From contig JABMNC010000024.1 in assembly GCA_013205365.1 (NCBI GenBank), positions 1 to 19,727 of the forward strand: a stretch of 19,727 nt of DNA. Direction: 5' to 3'. Of the stretch, positions 1 to 8,241 are shown one piece after another (within the stretch, counting starts at the first letter, position 1; the number at the start of each line of letters is the position of its first letter). Under the pieces are notes generated by a model. That model worked only from the letters and a program-made list of their open reading frames with translations, was not told the DNA's origin and ran no database searches. A program made the position numbers and the translations under genes. The DNA is from Cryomorphaceae bacterium (GTDB taxonomy: Bacteria > Bacteroidota > Bacteroidia > Flavobacteriales > Schleiferiaceae).

Positions 1-384
<384 letters not shown>

Positions 385-432
385 GATATATTTTATGTTG
401 CTTCCAGTGTGTCAATTTAACCTTGTAAAAAC

Positions 433-537
433 ATGGTGGTTATAGCAACGGGGATCACCTCTTCCCATTCCGAACAGAGTCGTTAAGCCCGTTTGCGCCG
501 ATGGTACTAGTACGCTGGGAGAGTAGGTCGCCGCCAT
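433..537 (+). rRNA. rrf: 5S ribosomal RNA
   Basis: The 5S rRNA follows 23S after a ~48-nt AT-rich spacer. The terminal stem is visible: ATGGTGG (433-439) pairs with CCGCCAT (531-537) with one G-U. The conserved core CCCATTCCGAACAGAG and the segment GCGCCGATGGTACT are present, as is GGGAGAGTAGGTCGCCGCC at the 3' end. The exact ends are inferred from the stem and could shift by a few bases. The helix III bulge, normally two adenines (E. coli A52-A53), reads T-C here (480-481). Confidence 0.93.
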
Positions 538-545
538 AACTATAC

Positions 546-574
546 AAAAACCCCCGCATATGCGGGGGTTTTTT
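546..574 (+). terminator. Rho-independent terminator of the rRNA operon (possibly bidirectional)
   Basis: An 18-nt perfect palindrome, CCCCCGCATATGCGGGGG (551-568), is flanked by an A5 tract (546-550) and a T6 tract (569-574). It lies 8 bp after the 5S 3' end. Because A and T tracts sit on opposite sides it could work in both directions, but only the + strand has an obvious transcript to end. Confidence 0.93.
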
Positions 575-588
575 GTTTTTATTAACAC

Positions 589-596
589 CATATTTG
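589..596 (+). promoter_or_regulatory. Possible -7 box for the porin gene
   Basis: CATATTTG matches the Bacteroidota -7 consensus TAnnTTTG at 7 of 8 positions and lies 5 nt before the ATG at 602. A transcript from it would be nearly leaderless. No well-spaced -33 TTG is seen. The strong terminator just upstream means the porin gene needs its own promoter in this short gap, which supports the call. Confidence 0.4.
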
Positions 597-601
597 CATC
601 T

Positions 602-2425
602 ATGAAACCACATTGCCGCTATAGCCCGATTCGCGCTGTTGCGGTTTTTCTGTTTTTTGGAATTTTGGCTTCTTCCGGCTATGCTCAGTCTCCTGATTCC
701 CTCGTTAATCCGGGTACAACGGTCGCTTCGACCCAGGATACGCTTAGGCCAAGGGCCGACCGGGTACAGGTTTGGCACTTAGGTACTTTTTTGGTTTCGC
801 AGGCTGCTCTTGACAGGGTGATACGCGTTCCAATGGAGTCGGGCAGGATTCCGGTGAGTGCGCTCGGGTCTGCGAGCTGGGATTTTACTGCGGGATTGAT
901 AGGTGATTCTAGGGTTTCGGCGATACAAAGTCCGTTTGGCTTGGGTCATCGCCTCCTTCGAGGAGATTTTGACGAGTGGCGTCTTAGAAAGGGTCCGTTA
1001 CCCATTGTGGATTGGTTGGGCGAATCAGCGCACGGCCGTGGTCAGGATTTTGGGGTTACGCTGAGTGCCTCACCCACCTACTACAAGCATTTTTGGATGG
1101 ACTTCCGTCGGCTTCAGATGACGGGAGGACTTGCGACCGAGGATCATTTTGGCGATCGATTGCAAGCGGCATTTTGGGGTAGGGACTCTGCAAACCGATA
1201 CTGCTACCGAGTGCAGGTCGAGTCCCAGCGGACCCAAGACGGGGAGTCCGGTGGTATTGTCAACTCTGCGCAGCTTACCGATACGTCGCAGTGGCAACCT
1301 AATCGCGCTTTGGTCAGTACACGTTGGAGCAGGGTTGATCGCAGCACAAGGGGTTTTAGGACCCGCATGGAATTGCTTCAGTCTTCTTCGCGGCTCGGGC
1401 TTCGGCTTGACTACAGTTTCTCTGAGTCGGGATTTGCCGGACCGAGTGCAGGCGTGGACTCCCTTCAGTACCAATCCTTGGACCTGCGGTTGGTCTCCAA
1501 TAGATCGTTTTTGTGGTCGGAGCCTGGATTTAGGGGGATTAGCGAACAGGATGTTCTGCCCCGAATTCGCGCGTCTTGGTCGCTGGGGCTTCGGACTTTT
1601 TCGGCCAGGAATTTGGAGGATAGCGCTTGGACAAACAGGTCAGGAATTCCAGCATGGAGCCCGGTGGGAACCTGGGAAAGGAAGGGGCGTCAGAATGACC
1701 TTCGCCTCGACGGAGATCTTCTGGGCCAAAGTCTTTGGCTGCGCTACGATCGCATGCGGGCGGAGTCGTCATGGCTGCATGTGGATGCACAAAGGCGCTG
1801 GGCTCTTCCCTGGGAAGGAGATGCCGTAAATTTTGTGCAGCGCTTCAATACCCTGGTTCAGCTCCCCTTGGCTGTTTCGGCTACTGCGCAGTTCAGCACG
1901 AGGGATCAGGTTTTGTCAGTAGGACAATGGGATTCACCCGATTATGAGTGGACGCTCAGACCAAGTTGGGCTGTTCTCGGCGCGAATTGGAATCCCAAAA
2001 TTGTCATCAGTCCATTTTGGACGGCACAGGGCATGGTCCAACTACGCTATGCCTCGACCAGGCAGCTGGCTATTGCTCCCGCCTTTGGTGAGGCATTGAT
2101 TTCTTATGAACGCAGGGTGAACAACAGGGGCACCGGAATGACGGCCCGGCTAGAATTCAGGGGTCAGGCTTGGAGCGGCGGATGGCTTCGGCCAGTTTGG
2201 ATCGCCGAAAAAGGGATTTTCGGTCGATCCGAGGCAGAGGACTTGATGCCGGCCGGAGGGATGCTTCACGCTGCAGTCTCGGTTCAAATTGGGGAAGCCC
2301 AAATTGGCGTATTAGCCCAGAACACCAACCAGGGATGGATTCCCAATACGCTCTTTATTGCTCAAAACTACCCGGTTACGCCGGCCTCGCTGCGCTGGTT
2401 TTTGCGCTGGAGAATGTTTGAGTAG
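602..2425 (+). CDS. Putative outer-membrane porin (Porin_10-like)
   Basis: This 607-residue protein begins with a signal peptide: basic start, hydrophobic stretch at about residues 11-25, and a likely cleavage around GYA-QS near residue 28. The body is rich in alternating aromatic, charged and polar residues typical of a beta-barrel. It carries the segment ESGGIVNSAQL, resembling the (E)NGGI motif of the Bacteroidota putative porin family (PF14121-like), and it ends in an aromatic-rich strand (RWFLRWRMFE). Family assignment comes from recall of the pattern, not a search. The reading frame is open back to 560, but that start lies inside the rRNA terminator; the ATG at 602 gives a proper signal peptide and follows a candidate promoter. 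Substrate is unknown. It converges on dnaB with a 6-bp gap and no visible terminator. Confidence 0.72.
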   Translation: MKPHCRYSPIRAVAVFLFFGILASSGYAQSPDSLVNPGTTVASTQDTLRPRADRVQVWHLGTFLVSQAALDRVIRVPMESGRIPVSALGSASWDFTAGLIGDSRVSAIQSPFGLGHRLLRGDFDEWRLRKGPLPIVDWLGESAHGRGQDFGVTLSASPTYYKHFWMDFRRLQMTGGLATEDHFGDRLQAAFWGRDSANRYCYRVQVESQRTQDGESGGIVNSAQLTDTSQWQPNRALVSTRWSRVDRSTRGFRTRMELLQSSSRLGLRLDYSFSESGFAGPSAGVDSLQYQSLDLRLVSNRSFLWSEPGFRGISEQDVLPRIRASWSLGLRTFSARNLEDSAWTNRSGIPAWSPVGTWERKGRQNDLRLDGDLLGQSLWLRYDRMRAESSWLHVDAQRRWALPWEGDAVNFVQRFNTLVQLPLAVSATAQFSTRDQVLSVGQWDSPDYEWTLRPSWAVLGANWNPKIVISPFWTAQGMVQLRYASTRQLAIAPAFGEALISYERRVNNRGTGMTARLEFRGQAWSGGWLRPVWIAEKGIFGRSEAEDLMPAGGMLHAAVSVQIGEAQIGVLAQNTNQGWIPNTLFIAQNYPVTPASLRWFLRWRMFE

Positions 2426-2431
2426 CATCGA

Positions 2432-3952
2432 TTAGAACGGATCGTACTCGTCGTTTTCTCGAGGCTCTACACGGTTCATCTTGGACTCAAATATAGAATT
2501 ATCGTCTCCGCCTGAACCCGAACCCTTGGAGCGGTAGCCTCCTGCGACAATATCGGAGAATCGGGCCATGCTGCCCTCGAAGCGTAAGCGAATGTTTTCT
2601 AGCGATCCGTTTCGGTGCTTGGCAATAATGAGCTCGGCCTGCCCGTCAGAAGGCGTTTGGTCGTCGTCCCACTCGTGAATTTTATAGTACTCCGGGCGAT
2701 AGATGAAGGACACAATGTCGGCATCCTGTTCAATGGCTCCGGATTCCCTGAGGTCAGAAAGTAGGGGCCGCTTGGATCCGCCACGGGTTTCTACGGCGCG
2801 CGACAGCTGCGAAAGGGCAATGACGGGTATGTCGAGCTCTTTGGCTATCGATTTTAGGGCGCGCGAAATCGCCGAAATTTCTTGTTCACGGTTTCCGCCT
2901 GCCTTGGAATTGCCAGCAGTCATGAGCTGGAGGTAGTCAATAATAATTATTCCAATTTGGTGCTGTGATGCGAGGCGACGGCATTTTGCACGAAGATCAA
3001 AAATGCTCAGTCCAGGCGTGTCGTCAATAAACAAGGGCGCGTCTTGAAGGCCTTTAACCTTGGAGGTCAGCTGCGCCCATTCGGTGGTGTCAAGGTTTCC
3101 GCGGCGAAGCTTCTCGGCTCCAATACCTGTTTCTGACGAAATCATGCGCGTGATTAACTGAATGGACGACATTTCAAGGCTAAACAGGGCCACAGGGATC
3201 TTGTGGTCAAGTGCCATGTTGCGGGCCATGCTCAGGGCAAATGCTGTTTTACCCATTCCCGGGCGCGCGGCCAAAATAATGAGGTCGGAGTTTTGCCATC
3301 CGGAGGTTACGCGGTCCACCTCGCGAAATCCGCTCGGAACACCCGACAGGCCTTCTCGCTGAGAAATTGCAGAAATTCGGTCCAGTGCCTGCTTCACCAG
3401 GTTTAGCGAAGACTCGTAGTTGCGCTTAAGGTTTCCTTGCGAAACGCTGAACAGCGATTGCTCTGCGTTGTCGAGCAGGTCGAGAACGTCCGTAGCCTCG
3501 TCGTAGGCTTGTTCAATGAGCTCGTTGGAGATGCGAATGAGTTCGCGTTGAATGTGCTTTTGAACGACAATTCGAGCGTGGTACTCTATGTGTGCCGACG
3601 ACGATACTCGGGTGCTAAGGTTGATGAGCTTGGATTCTCCACCTATTCGATCCAGGTTGCTGCCCTTGCGAAGCAGCTGCGCCACGGTTAAAATATCCAC
3701 CGCCTCCGAGGACCCAAACAAGTCCTTGATGGCCGAGAAAATCAACTGGTGCGACTCAAGGTAAAAGGTCTCGGGAGTGAGGATGTCAATGACTTTAGAA
3801 AGCGCATTGCGGTCGATCATGAGTGACCCGAGCACAGCCTCCTCGAGCTCTGTTGCCTGGGGCGGAAGCTTGCCGCCGGCCAAAGGCAGGGACAGGGTTC
3901 CGGCGGGCCTGCGCGCTGCCGGTCTAGGGCTGCTGGATTGGTTTGCTTCCAT
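2432..3952 (-). CDS. dnaB: Replicative DNA helicase DnaB
   Basis: DnaB is the hexameric 5'-3' helicase that unwinds DNA at the replication fork. The 506-residue protein has the N-terminal DnaB domain (about 30-135, starting PPQATELEEAVLGSLM) and the RecA-like C-terminal domain from about 200. Visible motifs are Walker A ARPGMGKT (229-236), Walker B IIIIDYLQL (335-343) and DLRESGAIEQDAD (400-412). The first ~28 residues are a Ser/Pro/Ala/Arg-rich extension and the C-terminus is a Gly/Ser linker with an acidic tail, both probably disordered. No intein is present. It starts 11 bp after the accA stop, so it is probably the last gene of the tgt-lptG-EamA-accA-dnaB unit. Confidence 0.98.
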   Translation of the reverse strand: MEANQSSSPRPAARRPAGTLSLPLAGGKLPPQATELEEAVLGSLMIDRNALSKVIDILTPETFYLESHQLIFSAIKDLFGSSEAVDILTVAQLLRKGSNLDRIGGESKLINLSTRVSSSAHIEYHARIVVQKHIQRELIRISNELIEQAYDEATDVLDLLDNAEQSLFSVSQGNLKRNYESSLNLVKQALDRISAISQREGLSGVPSGFREVDRVTSGWQNSDLIILAARPGMGKTAFALSMARNMALDHKIPVALFSLEMSSIQLITRMISSETGIGAEKLRRGNLDTTEWAQLTSKVKGLQDAPLFIDDTPGLSIFDLRAKCRRLASQHQIGIIIIDYLQLMTAGNSKAGGNREQEISAISRALKSIAKELDIPVIALSQLSRAVETRGGSKRPLLSDLRESGAIEQDADIVSFIYRPEYYKIHEWDDDQTPSDGQAELIIAKHRNGSLENIRLRFEGSMARFSDIVAGGYRSKGSGSGGDDNSIFESKMNRVEPRENDEYDPF

Positions 3953-3963
3953 CGGGATTGAAA

Positions 3964-4920
3964 TTAGGCGTTCTCGTAGACGCCCATGCTGCTGAATTTC
4001 TCCATTCGAAGGGCCACTCGATCAATGGGATCCAAACCTTTTAGATCGCGGTAGTGCTTTAGAATTTCAGTCTTGAGTGCTGCAAACATGGCCTTAGGAT
4101 CTCGGTGGGCTCCGCCCAGGGGTTCGGGTACGATGCCGTCGATGAGTCCATTGGAGAGCATGTCTTTGGCGGTGAGTTTTAGGGCCTCTGCGGCAGTGGT
4201 TTTGAAGTCCCAGCTGCGCCATAAGATGGAGGAGCATGACTCTGGGCTGATTACGGAGTACCACGTATTTTCAAGCATAAGCACGCGGTCGCCCACGCCA
4301 ATACCAAGGGCTCCTCCCGAGGCACCTTCGCCTACTATAATGCAAATCACCGGCACCTTGAGGCGGGTCATCTCCATGATGCTGCGCGCTATTGCCTCGC
4401 CTTGCCCGCGCTCTTCAGCCTCTAGGCCTGGGAATGCACCCGGCGTATCAATCAAGGTTACAATGGGGCGGCCAAACTTCTCGGCCTGCTTAAAAAGGCG
4501 CAATGCCTTGCGGTAACCGTCTGGATTAGCCATGCCGAAGTTGCGGAGCTGCCGCATTTTGGTGTTGATGCCCTTCTGCTGTCCAACGAACATGAAGGAC
4601 TCATTGTCAAGCCAACCCCAGCCTCCGACCATGGCCTTGTCGTCTTTCACGAATCGGTCGCCATGCAGTTCGGTAAAGCGCCCGCCCGTCATTGCCTCAA
4701 TGTAGGCAAGGGTATAGGGGCGGTTGGGATGCCGACTTAGCTGTACCCTTTGCCAAGCAGTAAGGTTGGCAAAAAGCGCTCGGTAGGCATCATCTCGGTT
4801 GCCGTGGAGGCTGTCAATGGACTGCGCCATAGACACGCCGGTTTCAAGCTCAAGCGCCTCTGCTTTGGCGATTTGCTCGTCAATATCGCGAATGGGGGCT
4901 TCAAAATCTAGGTATTCCAT
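3964..4920 (-). CDS. accA: Acetyl-CoA carboxylase carboxyltransferase subunit alpha
   Basis: AccA with AccD forms the carboxyltransferase that moves the carboxyl group from biotin on AccB to acetyl-CoA, making malonyl-CoA for fatty-acid synthesis. The 318-residue length is normal. Diagnostic segments include HPNRPYTLAYI, LHGDR, GEGASGGALGIGVGDRVL and the motif SPESCSSILW, the form I associate with Bacteroidota. AccD is not in the window. It is preceded by a perfect TAnnTTTG box and followed at 11 bp by dnaB, so it may begin a sub-operon with dnaB. Confidence 0.98.
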   Translation of the reverse strand: MEYLDFEAPIRDIDEQIAKAEALELETGVSMAQSIDSLHGNRDDAYRALFANLTAWQRVQLSRHPNRPYTLAYIEAMTGGRFTELHGDRFVKDDKAMVGGWGWLDNESFMFVGQQKGINTKMRQLRNFGMANPDGYRKALRLFKQAEKFGRPIVTLIDTPGAFPGLEAEERGQGEAIARSIMEMTRLKVPVICIIVGEGASGGALGIGVGDRVLMLENTWYSVISPESCSSILWRSWDFKTTAAEALKLTAKDMLSNGLIDGIVPEPLGGAHRDPKAMFAALKTEILKHYRDLKGLDPIDRVALRMEKFSSMGVYENA

Positions 4921-4939
4921 ACTCGTGTGGTGAAGACGT

Positions 4940-4947
4940 CAAACCTA
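4940..4947 (-). promoter_or_regulatory. Candidate -7 box for accA-dnaB
   Basis: On the minus strand this reads TAGGTTTG, a full match to TAnnTTTG, 19 nt before the accA ATG, inside the 48-bp gap after the EamA gene stop. A start site about 7 nt downstream would leave a ~13-nt leader. No clear -33 TTG is seen at the usual spacing. Confidence 0.5.
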
Positions 4948-4968
4948 CAACTTTTTGCCGCCACCCCT

Positions 4969-5889
4969 CTACGATGTGGATAACTTCGCCCGGCGGCGAC
5001 GCTGCATCCAGGCGTTGACCAAAAGCATGGATAGAACCACGGCAAATCCGCCATAAAAGAGGAGGGGCATGGCTTCTGAAGACCCAAAAATTAACAGGGC
5101 AAGAAGAATTCCGTAGATGGGCTCCATGGAAATACTAAGTACCACCGTGAAGGGACTCAAGTAGCGCATAATGCGCACGGACTGCACAAAAGCAAAGGCA
5201 GTGCAAAAGCTTGCAAGAATAACAATATAGATCCAGTCACTCGTTGTAGGGGCGGCTAAAGTGTCCATTAAGTTGGCGCTTAGAAGCAGATAGATGGAAA
5301 GTCCACCAAAGCCCGCTAGCAACTCGTAGAACGAAATAGAGGTGGAGTCCATTTGGTGCACAATGCGGCCGTTGAGGACCGAAAAAAGGGCAGAGAGCAC
5401 CGAGCTAATGAGCCCAACCGCTATGGCAAGCCCTTGGCCTTGGGTGGAGCCCACCACCATGAGTAGGCCCACGACCACTCCGAATCCCAAGCCAACCTCG
5501 CTCCATTGGAGGCGTCTTTTGAAGAAGATCGGCTCGAGAAAGGCAGCAAACAGGGGCCCAGTCGAGAGGCAGGCCAGGGTAAGCGAAACATTAGAAAGCT
5601 TGATGGCAGCATAAAACGTAACCCAATGCACCATCAGTATCAAGCCATTGAGGCCTAGCATGAGGCCTAGTTTGCGAGACGGAATTCCCTGAATACGATT
5701 CTTGCTGAGTTGCTGGTAAGCCCACAAAAACAGGATGGCGAGCAAAATTCTATGCCAAACTAAATCCAATGCTCCGACCGAAATTAGGCGCCCTAGGATT
5801 CCGGTAAAGCCCCAAATGAGCACGATGAAGTGCATCCAGGCGTAGTGGATGCCGACGGGGTCCTGGTCGTTGGGGCGCAGAAGCGGCAT
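4969..5889 (-). CDS. EamA/DMT-superfamily inner-membrane transporter
   Basis: This 306-residue protein is almost all membrane: about ten hydrophobic segments arranged as two similar halves, as in drug/metabolite transporters with two EamA domains. It opens with HYAWMHFIVLIWGFTGILGR, where the WGFTG element is typical of the first EamA helix. The second half contains the PFTVVLSISMEPIYGILLALLIFG segment, matching the family pattern in which a helix with a conserved (S/M)EP precedes the last pair of helices. The C-terminus is basic (QRRRRAK), consistent with a cytoplasmic end. Substrate cannot be deduced. It lies 25 bp after lptG. A 7/8 match to TAnnTTTG (TAGTTTTA, 5894-5901) sits just before the start, so weak separate transcription is possible. 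Confidence 0.9.
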   Translation of the reverse strand: MPLLRPNDQDPVGIHYAWMHFIVLIWGFTGILGRLISVGALDLVWHRILLAILFLWAYQQLSKNRIQGIPSRKLGLMLGLNGLILMVHWVTFYAAIKLSNVSLTLACLSTGPLFAAFLEPIFFKRRLQWSEVGLGFGVVVGLLMVVGSTQGQGLAIAVGLISSVLSALFSVLNGRIVHQMDSTSISFYELLAGFGGLSIYLLLSANLMDTLAAPTTSDWIYIVILASFCTAFAFVQSVRIMRYLSPFTVVLSISMEPIYGILLALLIFGSSEAMPLLFYGGFAVVLSMLLVNAWMQRRRRAKLSTS

Positions 5890-5914
5890 GGGGTAAAACT
5901 AAGGGCAGCCTATG

Positions 5915-7006
5915 CTATTTTGGAGCCCGCAGGTAGAAGAGGTAGGTGAGACCGGCAAAAACGATGTTGGGCAGCCAAATTGCCAAAAAGGGCGGAGTAT
6001 TGAGGGCCATCATGCTCATGCTGCCAAGCTGCATTAAGAAGATGTAGACCACGACACAGATTAGCCCGAGGGCGATTGGGGCACCGAGACCGCCTCGGCG
6101 CTTTGCCGACGACAAAGAGAAGGCCATGACCACCAGAATGAACATTGAAAAAGGATAGGCCGTGCGGCGGTACCATTCCGCATCGTGCCACACGACGGCC
6201 TCGGACCCACTGAGGCGCTCTTGGGCCAGGAAGGCCCGCAGTTCCGGAGAGGTCATGGTTTCGGTCCGCCTTTGGTCGGGATTAAGGAGGGCGGGCTTGA
6301 AGGCAAAGTTGGAGTCTAAAGTCCGCCCGAGTTCAATGGTGCTGAGGCCATTGGACTTGTAAACACGTCGGTTCCAGTTGTCGAGCTTCCAGCCTTGGCT
6401 GAGGCTGTCGTAGCGCAGGTAGTCGCCGCGGAGTTTGCTAATTAGCCTGCTTCCATCAAAAACTTCGTAGCTAAAGTGGTAGCCGGCCTGCCGCTCGGGG
6501 CTCCAGGTTTCGAGGTAGATGTAGTGCCCCGGGAGAATTTGCCGGTGGATGTTGATGGGGCGTTTGGGCGCGATGTCTTGCACGTAGCGGTCTTCAAATT
6601 CCAGGCGTGCAATGTTGCTTCTTGGGACCACAAAATGGCTGAGCAGCATCATGAGTAAAAAAACTATTCCGGCCCCAAGGGCAAAGGGTCGAAGCAAGCG
6701 GTTAAAGGGGAGTCCGCCCGACAGAATGGCCATGAGTTCCGAGCGATTGGCCAGGCGAGCCGTGGCATAAACGGTAGACAAAAAGAGGATGAGCGCACTG
6801 AATGTCGAGCCGTAGTAAAGCATAAAGTGGCCATAGTAGTGCTGGATGGCGTAGCCTATGGTGATGCCTTGGCTTAAAAAGTTGTCAATTTTTTGAGAAA
6901 TGTCAAAGACCACGGCGATGGCCATGATCAGAGCCATAAACAGGGCATAGGTGCTCAAAAACTGGCCCAGCAGGTAGCGGTCGATGCGCAGTAGTTTGAG
7001 CTTCAT
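5915..7006 (-). CDS. lptG: LPS export ABC transporter permease, LptG/LptF type (YjgP/YjgQ)
   Basis: LptF/LptG permeases extract lipopolysaccharide from the inner membrane and pass it to the periplasmic bridge. The 363-residue protein has the expected plan: three N-terminal helices (about 14-34, 58-82, 105-127), a periplasmic beta-jellyroll (about 130-270) and three C-terminal helices (about 284-300, 308-328, 338-360). The start LKLLRIDRYLLGQFL, the segment ANRSELMAILSGGLP and the basic turn SAKRRGGLGAP before helix 5 are family hallmarks. The frame is open upstream into tgt, but the ATG at 7006 gives the family-standard N-terminus. LptF and LptG are hard to tell apart without a search; LptG is the usual name in this context. 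A 23-bp-period direct repeat lies directly upstream. Confidence 0.93.
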   Translation of the reverse strand: MKLKLLRIDRYLLGQFLSTYALFMALIMAIAVVFDISQKIDNFLSQGITIGYAIQHYYGHFMLYYGSTFSALILFLSTVYATARLANRSELMAILSGGLPFNRLLRPFALGAGIVFLLMMLLSHFVVPRSNIARLEFEDRYVQDIAPKRPINIHRQILPGHYIYLETWSPERQAGYHFSYEVFDGSRLISKLRGDYLRYDSLSQGWKLDNWNRRVYKSNGLSTIELGRTLDSNFAFKPALLNPDQRRTETMTSPELRAFLAQERLSGSEAVVWHDAEWYRRTAYPFSMFILVVMAFSLSSAKRRGGLGAPIALGLICVVVYIFLMQLGSMSMMALNTPPFLAIWLPNIVFAGLTYLFYLRAPK

Positions 7007-7017
7007 AAGGCTTTGTT

Positions 7018-7060
7018 TTGGGGCAGACTTAGCGTAACCATTGGGGCAGTCGTAGCGTAA
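7018..7060. repeat. Two-copy imperfect direct repeat between tgt and lptG
   Basis: Copy A (7018-7037, TTGGGGCAGACTTAGCGTAA) and copy B (7041-7060, TTGGGGCAGTCGTAGCGTAA) match at 18 of 20 positions with a 23-bp period. They fill most of the 58-bp gap between the tgt stop and the lptG start, with copy A ending 11 bp before the lptG ATG. On the minus strand the unit contains CGCTAAGTCTG, a poor -7 box. Role unknown: operator pair, translation-control leader or chance local duplication. Confidence 0.75.
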
Positions 7061-7064
7061 ACAA

Positions 7065-8195
7065 CTATAAACGTTTGGAGAGCTGCGGAACAAGCTGGTC
7101 CTTCCAGGGCCTGAAGCTTCCGTCGGCAATCCGCAGCCGCGCTTGCTCGACCAAGGCCAAATAAAAGCGCAAATTGTGCTGCGAGGCGATTTGTCGACCC
7201 AGGGCCTCGTCGGCGCGAAACAGGTGGTGCAAGTAGGCCTTGGTAAACCTCGAATCAACGGCAGAGTCCCCCTGGGGATCCAGCAGGCTGAAGTCGCGGG
7301 CCCACTTGGCGTTGCGCAGATTGATGGTCCCTTCGAGGGTGAAAATCTGACCGTTGCGGCCGTTGCGCGTGGGCATGACGCAATCAAACATATCAACGCC
7401 AAGAGCGATGGATTCCAGCACATTGGCCGGAGTCCCTACGCCCATGAGGTAGCGCGGGCGGTCTTCGGGCAGGATGGCGCATACCTCGGCCGTAATGGCA
7501 TACATTTCATCGTGGGGTTCGCCCACACTTAATCCTCCGATTGCATTGCCCCATGCATTTTTGGAGGCAATAAATTCGGCGGATTCTTTGCGCAGATCAG
7601 AGAAGGTCGATCCCTGAACGATGGGAAAAAGCGCCTGCTCAAAGCCATACTTGGGTTCGGTTTCGCGCCAGCGCAAGAGGCATCGGTCCAGCCACCGGTG
7701 GGTGCGCTCCATGGCTTCGCGGGCGTAGCCTTGGTCTGCAGGGTATGCAGTACACTCGTCAAAGGCCATGACCACGTCAGCACCAATGCTCCGCTGCACG
7801 TCCATGACGAATTCTGGCGAAAAAAGATGGCTGCTCCCGTCGATGTGCGATTGAAATTTAACCCCATCTTCTCGGATTTTGCGCCGGTCCTCGAGGCTGT
7901 AGACCTGGAATCCCCCGCTGTCGGTCAGCATGGGCCCGGTCCAGGTCGTGAACGAGTGAAGTCCGCCCGCCATTTCAATAATTTCGGTGCCCGGCCTAAG
8001 GTACAAGTGGTAGGTATTGCCCAAAACGATGTGGGCTTTGGTGTCGCTCGCCAGAAGGTCAGGGCCTAATCCTTTGACGGTCCCCTGGGTGCCCACTGGC
8101 ATAAAAATCGGGGTGGGAACCGCTCCGTGGGCGGTGTGGAGCAGGCCGCTTCTCGCCGAAGATTGGGTGTCTTTGGATTGGATTTCAAATTGCAC
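7065..8195 (-). CDS. tgt: tRNA-guanine(34) transglycosylase
   Basis: Tgt exchanges guanine-34 in the anticodon of GUN tRNAs for preQ1 on the way to queuosine. Numbered from the GTG start, motifs are FMPVGTQGTVKG (31-42), DSGGFQ with the conserved Asp92, the IGGLSVGE glycine loop (219-226) and VDMFDCVMPTRNGRNG with the nucleophile Asp268. The usual CxCxxC...H zinc site is missing: the stretch after NAKWARDFSLLDP reads QGDSAVDSRFTKAYLHHL. I recall the same in other Bacteroidota Tgt proteins, so it is probably a lineage trait. An ATG at 8240 is in frame, but it leaves only 1 bp to the divergent gene and adds 15 residues upstream of the family N-terminus. GTG at 8195 gives MQFEIQSKDTQSSARSGL and 376 residues, the length I recall for this group, and sits just after a TACCTTTG promoter box. 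Confidence 0.96.
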   Translation of the reverse strand: MQFEIQSKDTQSSARSGLLHTAHGAVPTPIFMPVGTQGTVKGLGPDLLASDTKAHIVLGNTYHLYLRPGTEIIEMAGGLHSFTTWTGPMLTDSGGFQVYSLEDRRKIREDGVKFQSHIDGSSHLFSPEFVMDVQRSIGADVVMAFDECTAYPADQGYAREAMERTHRWLDRCLLRWRETEPKYGFEQALFPIVQGSTFSDLRKESAEFIASKNAWGNAIGGLSVGEPHDEMYAITAEVCAILPEDRPRYLMGVGTPANVLESIALGVDMFDCVMPTRNGRNGQIFTLEGTINLRNAKWARDFSLLDPQGDSAVDSRFTKAYLHHLFRADEALGRQIASQHNLRFYLALVEQARLRIADGSFRPWKDQLVPQLSKRL

Positions 8196-8199
8196 CTTC

Positions 8200-8207
8200 C
8201 AAAGGTA
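8200..8207 (-). promoter_or_regulatory. Candidate -7 box for tgt
   Basis: Minus-strand TACCTTTG is a full match to TAnnTTTG and ends 4 nt before the GTG at 8195, so the transcript would be leaderless or nearly so. It would lie inside the coding region if the upstream ATG at 8240 were used, which is part of the argument for the GTG start. No -33 TTG is apparent. Confidence 0.5.
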
Positions 8208-8225
8208 CGGCGCCGGTTCTTGGAC

Positions 8226-8233
8226 TACTTTTG
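8226..8233 (+). promoter_or_regulatory. Candidate -7 box for the glycosyltransferase-rsmG unit
   Basis: TACTTTTG is a full match to TAnnTTTG, 8 nt before the ATG at 8242. With the oppositely oriented box at 8200-8207 it forms a compact divergent promoter pair separated by 18 bp. No -33 TTG is apparent. Confidence 0.5.
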
Positions 8234-8241
8234 CAGGCATA

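Noticed and set aside
560..601. Upstream in-frame start of the porin gene at 560
   Set aside because: It lies inside the rRNA terminator hairpin and would put 14 extra residues before a good signal peptide.
455..778. Minus-strand frame of 107 residues antisense to 5S and the terminator
   Set aside because: It runs through the 5S gene and terminator, shows no family resemblance and has biased low-complexity composition.
1131..1829. 232-residue frame inside the porin gene
   Set aside because: It overlaps the signal-peptide-bearing porin frame in another register and has no family features.
7007..7423. N-terminal extension of LptG reading through tgt
   Set aside because: It is the tgt coding sequence in another frame; LptG homologues begin at the ATG at 7006.
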